Below, one piece after another: positions 34,055-42,214 of a stretch of 64,000 nucleotides of DNA; position 1 is the stretch's first letter, and the number at the start of each line of letters is the position of its first letter. Location of the stretch: the NCBI RefSeq assembly GCF_039634785.1, contig NZ_JBBIAB010000009.1:155228-219227 (forward strand), given 5' to 3'. Below the pieces are notes generated by a model that searched no databases, was not told the origin of the DNA, and worked only from the letters and a program-made list of their open reading frames with translations. This DNA is from Tistrella mobilis (lineage in GTDB: Bacteria; Pseudomonadota; Alphaproteobacteria; Tistrellales; Tistrellaceae). A program made the position numbers and the translations under genes.

Positions 34055-34881
34055 TCACCCGCGTCGCCTGCATCCAGACCACGGCAACGCCAGACATGGC
34101 GGCGGGGCTGGACCGGATCGCGGGTTTCGTCGCCGATGCGGCAGGCCGGGGCGCGCGGCTGGTGATGCTGCCCGAGATGTCGGCAATGCTGGCCCCCGGC
34201 CCCGAGCAACGCGCGGCCGCCCTGGCCGAAGCGGAGCATCCGGCGGTGGCGGCCTTTGCGCGCATGGCGCGGGAGGCGGGGATCTGGCTGCATTGCGGAT
34301 CGATCGCGGTCGGCGCACCGGCCGCAGGCGACGAGCGGCTCGCCAACCGGACGCTGGTCTTCGACCAGAACGGGGTGATCGTCGCCCGTTACGACAAGAT
34401 CCACCTCTTCGACGTCGGCGATCTGGCCGACGGCCAGAGCTATCGCGAAAGCGACCGCTACCGTCCGGGCGATCAGGCCAGGGTGATCGACACCCCCGCC
34501 GGCCGGATGGGGCTCAGCATCTGCTACGACCTGCGCTTTCCCCATCTCTATCAGGCGCTGGCCGATGCCGGGGCAAGCGTGCTCGCCATTCCTGCCGCCT
34601 TCACGGTGCCGACCGGCCGGGCCCATTGGCATGCGCTGATGCGGGCACGGGCGATCGAGACCGGCTGCTGGGTGATGGCCCCTGCCCAGGCCGGCGAGCA
34701 TTATCCCGGCCGCCGCACCTATGGCCACAGCCTGATCGTCTCGCCCTGGGGCGAGGTGGTGGCAGAGGCCGATGGGGAGAGCGAAGGCGTGATCCTGGCC
34801 GATCTGGATACCGATGCGGTGACGGCGGCGCGCAGCAAGGTGCCCTCGCTCGCCAACCGGCGCAGCTTTACCGGCCCCTGA
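34051..34881 (+). CDS. Carbon-nitrogen hydrolase, deaminated-glutathione amidase (Nit1) type
   Basis: A 276-residue nitrilase-superfamily amidase with the catalytic triad Glu42 (LPEMS), Lys116 (RYDKIHLFD) and Cys158 (SICYDLRFP). The IHLFDVG and CYDLRFPHLYQAL context is that of Nit1/YbeM enzymes, which hydrolyse deaminated glutathione to alpha-ketoglutarate and Cys-Gly. It begins with GTG overlapping grxC by four bases. The glutaredoxin partner supports a glutathione-related role; other short-chain amides remain possible. Confidence 0.9.
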   Translation: MITRVACIQTTATPDMAAGLDRIAGFVADAAGRGARLVMLPEMSAMLAPGPEQRAAALAEAEHPAVAAFARMAREAGIWLHCGSIAVGAPAAGDERLANRTLVFDQNGVIVARYDKIHLFDVGDLADGQSYRESDRYRPGDQARVIDTPAGRMGLSICYDLRFPHLYQALADAGASVLAIPAAFTVPTGRAHWHALMRARAIETGCWVMAPAQAGEHYPGRRTYGHSLIVSPWGEVVAEADGESEGVILADLDTDAVTAARSKVPSLANRRSFTGP

Positions 34882-34905
34882 TCCGGGGCCGGCGTCAGCG
34901 GGTGG

Positions 34906-35607
34906 TCAGGCGGCGAGCATCGCCGCCAGCACCGGTGCCATCAGCACGTTGAACAATCCTGCCAGCACCATCACCAGGCCGGCGATCGAGCCTTCCTCGG
35001 TGCCGATCTGGTGGGCCTTGGCGACGCCGGCGCCATGGGCGCCCATGCCGAACAGCGCACCTCGGGCAAGGCTGGAGCGGAGCGGCAGCCAGGTCAGCAT
35101 GATCTCGCCGATGGCGGCACCGCAGACGCCGGTCAGGATCACGAAGACTGCCGTCAGATCGGGCAGGCCGCCGATATCGTCGGACACCGCCATGGCGAAG
35201 GGCATGGTCACCGAGCGCGGCATCAGGCTGCGCGCCAGCTGGTCCGACAGGCCCAGCAGATGGGCCATGCCCCAGGCGCTGGCCATGGCGATCCCGCTGC
35301 CGATAACCACGCCCAGCGTCAGGATCGGCCAGTAGCGGCGGATCACCGCCCGCCGTTCCCAGATCGGCAGGGCGAAGGCCACGGTGGCAGGGCCGACCAT
35401 GATCGTCAGCCAGTGGCTGCCGCGGTTGTAGTCGCCATATCCCGCCTGCATGATGGTGGCGAGCAGGATCAGCAGGGCGGGGGTGACCAGCAGTGGCGAA
35501 CTCCACCAGCGCGGCCGGATGCGGTTCAGGGCGCGGGCGCCGATATAGAAGGCGATGGTGGCGGCCGGCCAGAAGAGCAGGGTCGCCGGATCCTCAGGCA
35601 GGGTCAT
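34906..35607 (-). CDS. lrgB: LrgB/CidB family membrane protein
   Basis: A 233-residue polytopic protein with the LrgB core: GPATVAFALPIWERR, SVTMPFAMAVSDDIGGLPDL and ARGALFGMGAHGAGVAKA. The family works with LrgA/CidA in holin-like control of murein hydrolase release and, in some bacteria and plant plastids, in glycolate or pyruvate transport. It follows lrgA with a 14-base overlap, so the two are translated together. Confidence 0.92.
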   Translation of the reverse strand: MTLPEDPATLLFWPAATIAFYIGARALNRIRPRWWSSPLLVTPALLILLATIMQAGYGDYNRGSHWLTIMVGPATVAFALPIWERRAVIRRYWPILTLGVVIGSGIAMASAWGMAHLLGLSDQLARSLMPRSVTMPFAMAVSDDIGGLPDLTAVFVILTGVCGAAIGEIMLTWLPLRSSLARGALFGMGAHGAGVAKAHQIGTEEGSIAGLVMVLAGLFNVLMAPVLAAMLAA

Positions 35608-36001
35608 GGCGCGTCCTCAGGCGAAAGAAGAGTTCGACGGTCAGCGCCGTCGACACCATCACCATCAGCGTGCCGGTCATGATCACGGCCAGCAGCTTCA
35701 GGCCCAGCGTGCCCAGGAATTCGTGATGGTCGAGCACGGCCATCACCGCGGGCACGAAGAACAGCAGCATCTCGGCCAGCAGCCATTTTGCGCCCCGGCC
35801 CAGGCTGTCGGGCCGGATGCGATGGGTGGCGAGCAGGACCAGCACCGCGGCCATGCCCAGAATGCCGCCCGGCACCGGCAGCGCCAGTTGGCGCACCGCG
35901 GTCTCGCCCACGGCCCAGAAACCGGCCAGCAGCGTGATCTGCACCAGACGGTTGCGGTGGAGCGTATGACGGATGGCGGCGGCGAGACGCTGGCGGCGCA
36001 T
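35594..36001 (-). CDS. lrgA: CidA/LrgA family holin-like protein
   Basis: A 135-residue membrane protein with four hydrophobic segments. LPVPGGILGMAAVLVLL is the family signature, followed by LLAEMLLFFVPAVMAVLDH. ATG 36001 is chosen; an upstream in-frame start at 36076 would run into the regulatory palindrome. It is divergent from a LysR regulator, as in cidABC-cidR systems. Confidence 0.9.
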   Translation of the reverse strand: MRRQRLAAAIRHTLHRNRLVQITLLAGFWAVGETAVRQLALPVPGGILGMAAVLVLLATHRIRPDSLGRGAKWLLAEMLLFFVPAVMAVLDHHEFLGTLGLKLLAVIMTGTLMVMVSTALTVELFFRLRTRHDPA

Positions 36002-36066
36002 GGGACGGACCCTCCATGGGTTTACGAGGGACAGTCTATGCTGCATTGCGGCATGGCGAAAATGAA

Positions 36067-36094
36067 TTGATTGCATCTTAAAGATGCGTATAAG
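36067..36094 (+). promoter_or_regulatory. LysR promoter with palindrome in its spacer
   Basis: TTGATT (36067-36072), a 16-base spacer and TATAAG (36089-36094) form a plausible promoter for the LysR gene. The spacer is occupied by the perfect palindrome GCATCTT-A-AAGATGC (36073-36087), which has the size of a LysR T-N11-A box. Binding there would repress the regulator and could activate lrgAB on the other strand. The predicted transcript would start only a few bases before the start codon. Confidence 0.6.
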
Positions 36095-36102
36095 GAATGC
36101 CC

Positions 36103-36987
36103 ATGGAACTGCGCACGCTCAGAGCATTCGTCGAGGTGGTCCGCCAGGGAGGTTTCTCCCAGGCGGCCAAGGTCGTGAACACCACCCAGCCGACCATCAG
36201 CAAGGCGGTCAGGCAGCTGGAGGACGATCTGGGCACGCCGCTGCTCGACCGGGTCGGCCATCGCAGCGAGCTGACCGAGGCCGGGCGGATCGTCTATCGC
36301 CGCGCCCTGTCGATGCTGGCCGAACGCGACGACATGATCGCCGAACTGGACGAGCTGCGCGGGCTGAAGCGCGGCACGCTCCGTCTGGGGCTGCCGCCGC
36401 TCGGCTCCGCCACGCTGTTCGCGCCGCTCTTCGCAATCTTTCGCAGCCGTTATCCGGGCATCGACATCGGGCTTGTGGAGCATGGCAGCAAGCGGCTGGA
36501 AGAGGTGCTGCTGGCGGGTGAGGTCGACATGGCGGCGTCCCTGCTGCCGGTCTCGGAAGAATTCGACTGGCAGGCCATCCGCGCCGAGCCCCTGACGGCG
36601 CTGCTCGCCCTCGACCATCCGCTGGCCGATGCCCCGAAGATCGATCTGCCGATGCTGGCCGAGCACCCGCTGATCCTGTTCGAAAGCGGCTTTGCGCTGA
36701 ACAAGATCATTCTGGATGCCTGCCGTCGCCATGGCTTCCGCCCCAACATCGCCGCGCGCAGCGGCCAGATCGATTTCATCGTCGAACTGGCGGCGGCCGG
36801 CCTCGGCATCGCCTTTCTGCCGCGGATGATCGCCGAGCAGCGCCGTCATGCGGCGGTGCGTCTGGTGCCGCTCGACGATCCGGAAGCGCAGTGGCATATG
36901 GCCCTGATCTGGCGCCGTGGCGGCTATCTCTCCCATGCGGCGCGGGCCTGGCTGGCGCTGACCCGCGAGGTGCACGGGCACGGCTGA
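36103..36987 (+). CDS. LysR family transcriptional regulator
   Basis: A 294-residue LysR regulator. The winged HTH is in residues 1-60 (LRAFVEVVRQGGFSQAAKVV, TQPTISKAVRQLEDDLG) and the effector domain follows (GTLRLGLPPLGSATLFAPLF). ATG 36103 is preferred because aagga lies 6 bases before; ATG 36097 would touch that site. Divergence from lrgAB and the shared palindrome suggest a CidR-like role. CidR responds to acetate or pyruvate status; the effector here is not known. Confidence 0.92.
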   Translation: MELRTLRAFVEVVRQGGFSQAAKVVNTTQPTISKAVRQLEDDLGTPLLDRVGHRSELTEAGRIVYRRALSMLAERDDMIAELDELRGLKRGTLRLGLPPLGSATLFAPLFAIFRSRYPGIDIGLVEHGSKRLEEVLLAGEVDMAASLLPVSEEFDWQAIRAEPLTALLALDHPLADAPKIDLPMLAEHPLILFESGFALNKIILDACRRHGFRPNIAARSGQIDFIVELAAAGLGIAFLPRMIAEQRRHAAVRLVPLDDPEAQWHMALIWRRGGYLSHAARAWLALTREVHGHG

Positions 36988-37113
36988 CCACATGCCGGGC
37001 AGGCATGGGTCATATTCGAACAATTCATTTTAAACCGGACATGCTGCGGCGCACTGTGAACGGCCCGGGTGCAGGTGACGAGCCGCCCCAGACCCACAGG
37101 AAGACCAAAGCCT

Positions 37114-38307
37114 ATGGCCCGCCGCCTGTCCCTGCCGCTGCCCCTGATCGCGCTGGCGATCGCGTCCTTCGGCATCGGCACCACCGAATTCGTCATCATG
37201 GGCCTGCTGCCCGATGTCGCCCGTGATCTTGGGGTCGACATTCCGGCTGCCGGGCTGCTGGTGACCGGCTATGCCCTGGGCGTGACCTTCGGGGCGCCGG
37301 TGCTGGCGATTTCGACCGCGCGGCTGGAGCGGCGCACGGCGCTGCTGCTGCTGATCGGCATCTTCATCCTGGGCAATCTGCTCTGCGCGATCGCGCCCGA
37401 TTATGCGCTGCTGATGGCGGCGCGGGTGGTGACGGCTTTCTGCCACGGCGCCTTCTTCGGCCTCGGTGCCGTGGTCGCGGCCCAGGTGGTGGCACCCGAG
37501 AAGCGGGCGCAGGCGATCGCAATCATGTTCTCGGGCCTCACCCTCGCCAATGTCCTGGGGGTGCCTTTCGGTACGGCGCTGGGGCAGGCGCTGGGCTGGC
37601 GCGCGACCTTCTGGGCGGTGGTCGCGATCGGGGTCTTTGCGGCGGCCGGCCTCTGGGCCTGGCTGCCGCGGGGACTGCGCATCGGCTCGGCCGGTTTCCT
37701 GGGGGAGTTGCGCAGCCTCGGCCGCGCGCAGGTGCTGCTGGCGATGGCGATCAGCGTGCTCGCCTCCGCCAGCCTGTTCAGCGTCTTCACCTATATCGTC
37801 CCTATGCTTCAGGACGTGACCGGCATCGCGCCGGGCCGGGTCACCATCGTCCTGCTGCTGCTGGGCGTGGGGCTGACGGTCGGCAATCTGATCGGCGGCC
37901 GGTTGGGCGACTGGCGGCTGATGCCGGCGGTGATCGGCCTCTTCGCCGCCGTGATGGCCGTGCTCGGTACGTTCACCATCGGCGTCCATGCCGTCGTGCC
38001 GGCCGTGATCTGCGTCATCCTGTGGGGGGCGGTGGCCTTCGCGCTGGTCTCGCCGCTGCAGATGCGGGTGGTGAACGAGGCGCGCGGCGCCCCCAACCTA
38101 GCCTCCACCCTCAACCAGGGCGCCTTCAATCTGGGCAATGCCATCGGCGCCTGGGCGGGCGGCGTCGCCATCACCCATGGCCTGCCCTATGCCCAGATCC
38201 CCTGGATCGGAGTGGGGCTGGCTGCGGCCGGCATGGGGCTCGCGGCGGTGTCGCACCGCCTGGACCGTATGCGGCTCTTGCCTGAAGACCCCGCTCGTGC
38301 CATCTAA
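37114..38307 (+). CDS. MFS transporter, AraJ/SotB-like drug or sugar efflux
   Basis: A 397-residue major facilitator with 12 hydrophobic segments. FGIGTTEFVIMGLLPDVA at the start is the hallmark of the AraJ/YdhP/SotB group; motif A appears as RLERRTALL and the second half has FTYIVPMLQDVTGI and GGRLGDWRL. Members export sugars, arabinose analogues or drugs. ATG 37114 follows caggaag. It is 126 bases after the LysR gene on the same strand and may belong to the same accessory cassette. Confidence 0.9.
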   Translation: MARRLSLPLPLIALAIASFGIGTTEFVIMGLLPDVARDLGVDIPAAGLLVTGYALGVTFGAPVLAISTARLERRTALLLLIGIFILGNLLCAIAPDYALLMAARVVTAFCHGAFFGLGAVVAAQVVAPEKRAQAIAIMFSGLTLANVLGVPFGTALGQALGWRATFWAVVAIGVFAAAGLWAWLPRGLRIGSAGFLGELRSLGRAQVLLAMAISVLASASLFSVFTYIVPMLQDVTGIAPGRVTIVLLLLGVGLTVGNLIGGRLGDWRLMPAVIGLFAAVMAVLGTFTIGVHAVVPAVICVILWGAVAFALVSPLQMRVVNEARGAPNLASTLNQGAFNLGNAIGAWAGGVAITHGLPYAQIPWIGVGLAAAGMGLAAVSHRLDRMRLLPEDPARAI

Positions 38308-38314
38308 ATCGCAA

Positions 38315-38337
38315 CGGCCCTGCAATCTGCGGGGCCG
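38315..38337 (+). terminator. Weak hairpin after the MFS gene
   Basis: A 9-bp stem with one G-U pair (cggccctgc / gcggggccg) and an AATCT loop lies 7 bases after the stop. There is no U-tract; termination is possible but unproven. Confidence 0.4.
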
Positions 38338-38363
38338 GGAGAGCGGGAGAGCGGATCGGCGGC

Positions 38364-38864
38364 ATGATCGTCTTCGACCTCAAATGCAGCGCGGGCCATC
38401 GTTTCGAGGCCTGGTTCAGGGACAGCGACACCTTCACGGCCCAGGCCGCGGCGGGTGAAGTCGCCTGCCCGGTCTGCGGCGATCAGAAGGTCGAGAAGGC
38501 ATTGATGGCCCCCCGGCTCAATGTGCGCTCGCACGCCCGCGACGAGGCCGCGCCTGCGCCGGTGCCGACGGCTGCGGCAGAGGTGCCGCCGGCACAGCCG
38601 CCCGCCCCGGCCGATCCGGCCGCCGAGCGGCTGATGGCCGTTCAGGGCGAGGTGATGAAGCGGCTGCGCGAGATCCGCCGCGAGGTGGAGGCGAATTGCG
38701 ATTTCGTCGGCGACCGCTTCGCCGAAGAGGCCCGCAGCATGCATCTGGGCGAGACCCCGGCCCGCCCGATCTACGGCCAGACCACCGATGCCGAGGCGGA
38801 AAGCCTGCGCGAGGATGGCGTTCCCTTTGCCGCCATCCCCTGGCTGCCGCGCGAGGACGGCTGA
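38364..38864 (+). CDS. DUF1178 family protein
   Basis: A 166-residue protein of unknown function. The N-terminus MIVFDLKCSAGHRFEAWFRD and the VACPVCGDQKVEKALMAPRL segment hold a Cys-His/Cys-X2-Cys cluster resembling a small zinc ribbon. The centre is an Ala/Pro linker; the C-terminal half (EVEANCDFVGDRFAEEARSM, RPIYGQTTDAEAESLREDG) is conserved in the family. In many alphaproteobacteria this gene directly follows the Nit1-type amidase; here 3.5 kb of other genes lie between. Confidence 0.9.
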   Translation: MIVFDLKCSAGHRFEAWFRDSDTFTAQAAAGEVACPVCGDQKVEKALMAPRLNVRSHARDEAAPAPVPTAAAEVPPAQPPAPADPAAERLMAVQGEVMKRLREIRREVEANCDFVGDRFAEEARSMHLGETPARPIYGQTTDAEAESLREDGVPFAAIPWLPREDG

Positions 38865-38883
38865 CGACTTTTGTCGTCCAATA

Positions 38884-40416
38884 TCACGCCGGCCGTCCGT
38901 CTGCGCCCGAGGTGTCCACGGTCGGCGCCGTCGCCCGCTTCAGCCGCCGGCCCAGCACCAGCGGCATCACCGCGACCAGGGCGGCCGCGATCCAGAGCAC
39001 GATGGAGATGGTGCTCTCGAACAGGATGCCGATATCGCCGCCGCTGATGGCGAGCGCATTGCGCAGGTTCACCTCCATCACCCGGCCGAGCACGAAGCCC
39101 AGGATGATCGGCGCCATGTCGAAGCCGGTCTTGCGCAGCAGCCAGCCGGCCATGCCGATGCCCAGCATCAGCAGCACCGAGAAGGCGGAGGCGTGGGTGG
39201 AGTAGACGCCCACGATCGACAGCACCAGAATGCCCGGCACCAGCACCCAGTTGGGCACCGTCAGCACCCGGGTGAAGATCCGGACCAGCGGCAGGTTCAG
39301 GGCCAGCAGCAGGATGTTGCCGATGAAGAGCGAGGCGATGAGCCCGCCGACGATTTCCGGCCGGTCGGTCATCAGCGTCGGGCCGGGCTGGATGTTGTAG
39401 AGCATCAGCGCGCCCAGCATCACTGCGGTGGTGCCGGATCCGGGCACGCCCAGGGTCAGCATGGGCACGAAGGCGCCGCAGGAGGTGGCGTTGTTGGCGG
39501 CTTCGGGGGCGACCAGCCCGCGCGGATCACCCTTGCCGAAACTGCCGTCGCGGTCCGAGATCCGCTTTTCGGTCATATAGGCGATGGCGCTGGAAACCGA
39601 GGCGCCGGTGCCCGGCAGCACGCCGACCACGAAGCCGATGCCGCTGGAGCGCAGCGCCGTGCCGATGCCGCGACGGATGTCGGAAAGCCGCGCGGTCATC
39701 CGCCCCAGGCCGCGGATGATTTCCGCGCCGGCCGCCTGTTTCTCCAGCAGGATCAGCGCTTCCGAGATCGAGAACAGGCCGATCACGAGGACGACGAATT
39801 CGATGCCGTCGCCGAGTTCCGGCTCGCCGAAGGTGAAACGATAGGCGCCCGAGGTGGCATCCAGCCCGATGGTCGCCAGCATCAGGCCGAGCACGCAGCC
39901 GATCAGGGTCTTCACCGGCCGGGCGCCCATCATCGAGCCCAGGGTCGCGAAGGCGAAGACCATCAGCACGAAATACTCCGCCGGGCCGAAGCCGGTGGCG
40001 AGACCGGCCAGGACCGGTGCGAACAGGGCAAGGCCGGTCGCGCCGATGATGCCGCCGGTGAACGAGGCGAGGCCGCTCAACATCAGCGCCTCGCCGGCCC
40101 GGCCCTGGCGGGCCATGGGATAGCCGTCGAGCGCCGTCATCACCGCGCCGGCATCCCCCGGCACGTTGAGCAGGATCGAGGAGATCCGTCCGCCATACTC
40201 GGCCCCGCAATAGATGGCGGCGAGCAGGATCATGGTGCTCTCGGGCGGCAGGCCCATGGTGTAGGCGATGGGCAGCAGCAGGGCGATGCCGTTGATCGGG
40301 CCGATCGCCGGCAGGGCGCCGATCATGGTGCCGAGAAAGCAGCCGATCAGGCCGATCAGCAGGTTCTGGAGGCTGAGCGCGACCGAGAACCCGTCCCAGA
40401 GATAATCGAAGGACAT
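38884..40416 (-). CDS. tctA: Tripartite tricarboxylate transporter large permease TctA
   Basis: A 510-residue membrane protein with about 11-12 helices. Family motifs are GTMIGALPAIGPINGIALLLP near the N-terminus and GFVVGVLPGTGASVSSAIAY at the start of the second half, both Gly-Pro loops that form the substrate site. It is the main channel of a TTT system taking up citrate or another carboxylate. The C-terminal 25 residues are hydrophilic. It is the last gene of a minus-strand tctC-tctB-tctA operon. Confidence 0.94.
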   Translation of the reverse strand: MSFDYLWDGFSVALSLQNLLIGLIGCFLGTMIGALPAIGPINGIALLLPIAYTMGLPPESTMILLAAIYCGAEYGGRISSILLNVPGDAGAVMTALDGYPMARQGRAGEALMLSGLASFTGGIIGATGLALFAPVLAGLATGFGPAEYFVLMVFAFATLGSMMGARPVKTLIGCVLGLMLATIGLDATSGAYRFTFGEPELGDGIEFVVLVIGLFSISEALILLEKQAAGAEIIRGLGRMTARLSDIRRGIGTALRSSGIGFVVGVLPGTGASVSSAIAYMTEKRISDRDGSFGKGDPRGLVAPEAANNATSCGAFVPMLTLGVPGSGTTAVMLGALMLYNIQPGPTLMTDRPEIVGGLIASLFIGNILLLALNLPLVRIFTRVLTVPNWVLVPGILVLSIVGVYSTHASAFSVLLMLGIGMAGWLLRKTGFDMAPIILGFVLGRVMEVNLRNALAISGGDIGILFESTISIVLWIAAALVAVMPLVLGRRLKRATAPTVDTSGADGRPA

Positions 40417-40434
40417 GGGTGATGAACTCCCCTC

Positions 40435-40902
40435 TCAGCCGAAGATGGCGCCGGTCGGCAGATAGACCTCGAGTGCGGCCACGAACACCGCCCACCAGAG
40501 GGCGGCATGCAGCACGCCGCCGAAGGCCGCCCTGACCCATCCGGCGCCGAAGACGCGGGCGACGCCGGCGGTCAGGACGAAGATCGCGACCGGGAAGCCC
40601 AGCGGCTCCATCAGCAGGACGGATGCAACCGCCAGCGTCGGAATGGCCAGCGTGCGGCCGAGCAGGGCCCCTTTCGGCAGCTCCTCGGCACCTTCGGGCC
40701 GGCGCGCGAACAGCAGGGCAAGGACGGCAAGCGCGATGGCGAGGGCGACGGGGAAGACGCGCGGCCCCAGCGGATCGGAGGCGAAGGCATAGTCGATCCG
40801 CGCGCCGATCAGGCCATAGGCGATGGCGAGGAGAAAAAGGCAGGCCGCAGCGACCCTGCCGGTGGGCAGGTGGCCGCGGCCGGAACCGGTTGAGCCGCTC
40901 AT
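40435..40902 (-). CDS. tctB: Tripartite tricarboxylate transporter small permease TctB
   Basis: A 155-residue membrane protein with four hydrophobic segments, the size and topology expected of TctB. The SDPLGPRVFPVALAIALAVL segment after the first helix is characteristic. It lies 4 bases after tctC and 18 before tctA. The family is weakly conserved, so the assignment depends partly on context. Confidence 0.88.
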   Translation of the reverse strand: MSGSTGSGRGHLPTGRVAAACLFLLAIAYGLIGARIDYAFASDPLGPRVFPVALAIALAVLALLFARRPEGAEELPKGALLGRTLAIPTLAVASVLLMEPLGFPVAIFVLTAGVARVFGAGWVRAAFGGVLHAALWWAVFVAALEVYLPTGAIFG

Positions 40903-40906
40903 GGCC

Positions 40907-41908
40907 TCACATCCCGGCTTCAGCGGCGATCTGCTTGAAGCGGGTGACGTCGGCCTGAACCTTCTTCTCGAAATCCGCGCCCAGCAGGGTAAAGGGGTAG
41001 AGCCCGCGTGCGGTGCGTTCCGCTTCGAATTCGGGGGTCTTCGACAGGGCCGCGAACTGGTCCACCCACCAGCGATAGTCCTCGTCCGACACGTCGTGGC
41101 CGATATAGTAGCCGCGCCAGACCGGCCATTCGATGTCGATGCCCTGTTCGCGCGCCGTCGGTACCCCGGCCAGTTCCCCCGGCAGGCGTTCCGGTGCCAT
41201 CACCGCCAGGATGCGCACCTTGCCCGCCGCATGATGGCGGGCCATCTCGGCCGCATCGCCGGCACCGATGGCCACATGGCCGCCTTCAAGCGCCGTGAGC
41301 ACCGCGCCGCCGCCCTCCAGCGCCACATAGCGCATGTCCCGGGCCGGATGGCCGGCAGCCTTGGCCAGCATCACGCCCTTCATCCAGTCCTGCGAGCCCA
41401 CCGCGCCGCCACCGGCGACCGGGAACTTCGTCGGATCCTTGGCATAGGCGGCGATCAGTTCGGCCAGGGTCTGATAGGGCGAGTCGGCGGCCACCACCAG
41501 CACGCCGTAATCGGCGCCGAGCGCGCCCACCCACCGCACGGCAGTCTCGTCATAGCGGCCGAACTTACCCTGGGCCAGCAGCAGGGCCGAGCCCGAGGAT
41601 GCGGCCGAGACCAGATTGGCGTCGGTGGCGCGCTTGCCGATCACATGGTTGTAGGCCACGGCGCCGACGCCGCCTTCCATATAGGTCACGATCATCGGCT
41701 GCGAGATCAGCTTCGCCTGAAGCATCGCATTGGCGATCAGCCGGCAGGTGAGATCGAACCCGCCACCCGGCTTGGCGCCGGCCAGACATTCCGGCCGGTC
41801 CGGTGCGGCCATGGCCGGCGGGGCCAGGGTCGTGGCGGTGATGGCGAGGCCGAACCCGAGAAGGGGCAGCAGGGTGGCGATCTGGCGGCGCGGGGCGTTG
41901 CGGGGCAT
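40907..41908 (-). CDS. tctC: Tripartite tricarboxylate transporter substrate-binding protein TctC
   Basis: A 333-residue periplasmic binding protein (Bug family). The signal peptide ends near AMAA; the mature protein begins with AGAKPGGGFDLTCRLIAN, the Bug ligand loop, and has FPVAGGGAVGSQDWMKG in the second domain. Ligands in the family are carboxylates such as citrate, tricarballylate and aromatic acids. ATG 41908 is chosen over an earlier ATG that would spoil the signal peptide. It is divergent from the tctD/tctE sensor pair. Confidence 0.93.
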   Translation of the reverse strand: MPRNAPRRQIATLLPLLGFGLAITATTLAPPAMAAPDRPECLAGAKPGGGFDLTCRLIANAMLQAKLISQPMIVTYMEGGVGAVAYNHVIGKRATDANLVSAASSGSALLLAQGKFGRYDETAVRWVGALGADYGVLVVAADSPYQTLAELIAAYAKDPTKFPVAGGGAVGSQDWMKGVMLAKAAGHPARDMRYVALEGGGAVLTALEGGHVAIGAGDAAEMARHHAAGKVRILAVMAPERLPGELAGVPTAREQGIDIEWPVWRGYYIGHDVSDEDYRWWVDQFAALSKTPEFEAERTARGLYPFTLLGADFEKKVQADVTRFKQIAAEAGM

Positions 41909-42214
41909 CTTCTGGTCTCCGATTGTCCGGATTTCTGGCAAGGAGGGCCCGTTACTCTCCACGATCGTGAAGAGATCAAGACATGCAGAGGCAAATGCAG
42001 CTCCGATAATTGTGGGGCTGCAGATGCTTTGATTGATGATTTTTGGGAAAACTAGGTCTTTGCCGCGTCGGGCAACATGATATCCTCCCCTTCATCTTCT
42101 GACGGATCCGTCTCTGCGGATTGTCCTGCATGATGGCGGGCGAAACTGTCAGGATCCTGTCTGACACCGGAGATCCTGAAACGGGTCGGAAGTTCTCGCG
42201 GGAAGGGAATGCCC
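41909..42214. promoter_or_regulatory. Divergent tctC/tctD control region with two palindromes
   Basis: This 306-base region must hold promoters for both operons. It has a perfect 12-bp palindrome GACGGATCCGTC (42101-42112) and an inverted repeat TGTCAG-N8-CTGACA (42147-42166) near the tctD side. Closer to tctC, an ATGCAG motif recurs and a hairpin GCAGCTCC/GGGGCTGC can form. These are candidate TctD sites; I see no convincing -35/-10 pair. Confidence 0.5.
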
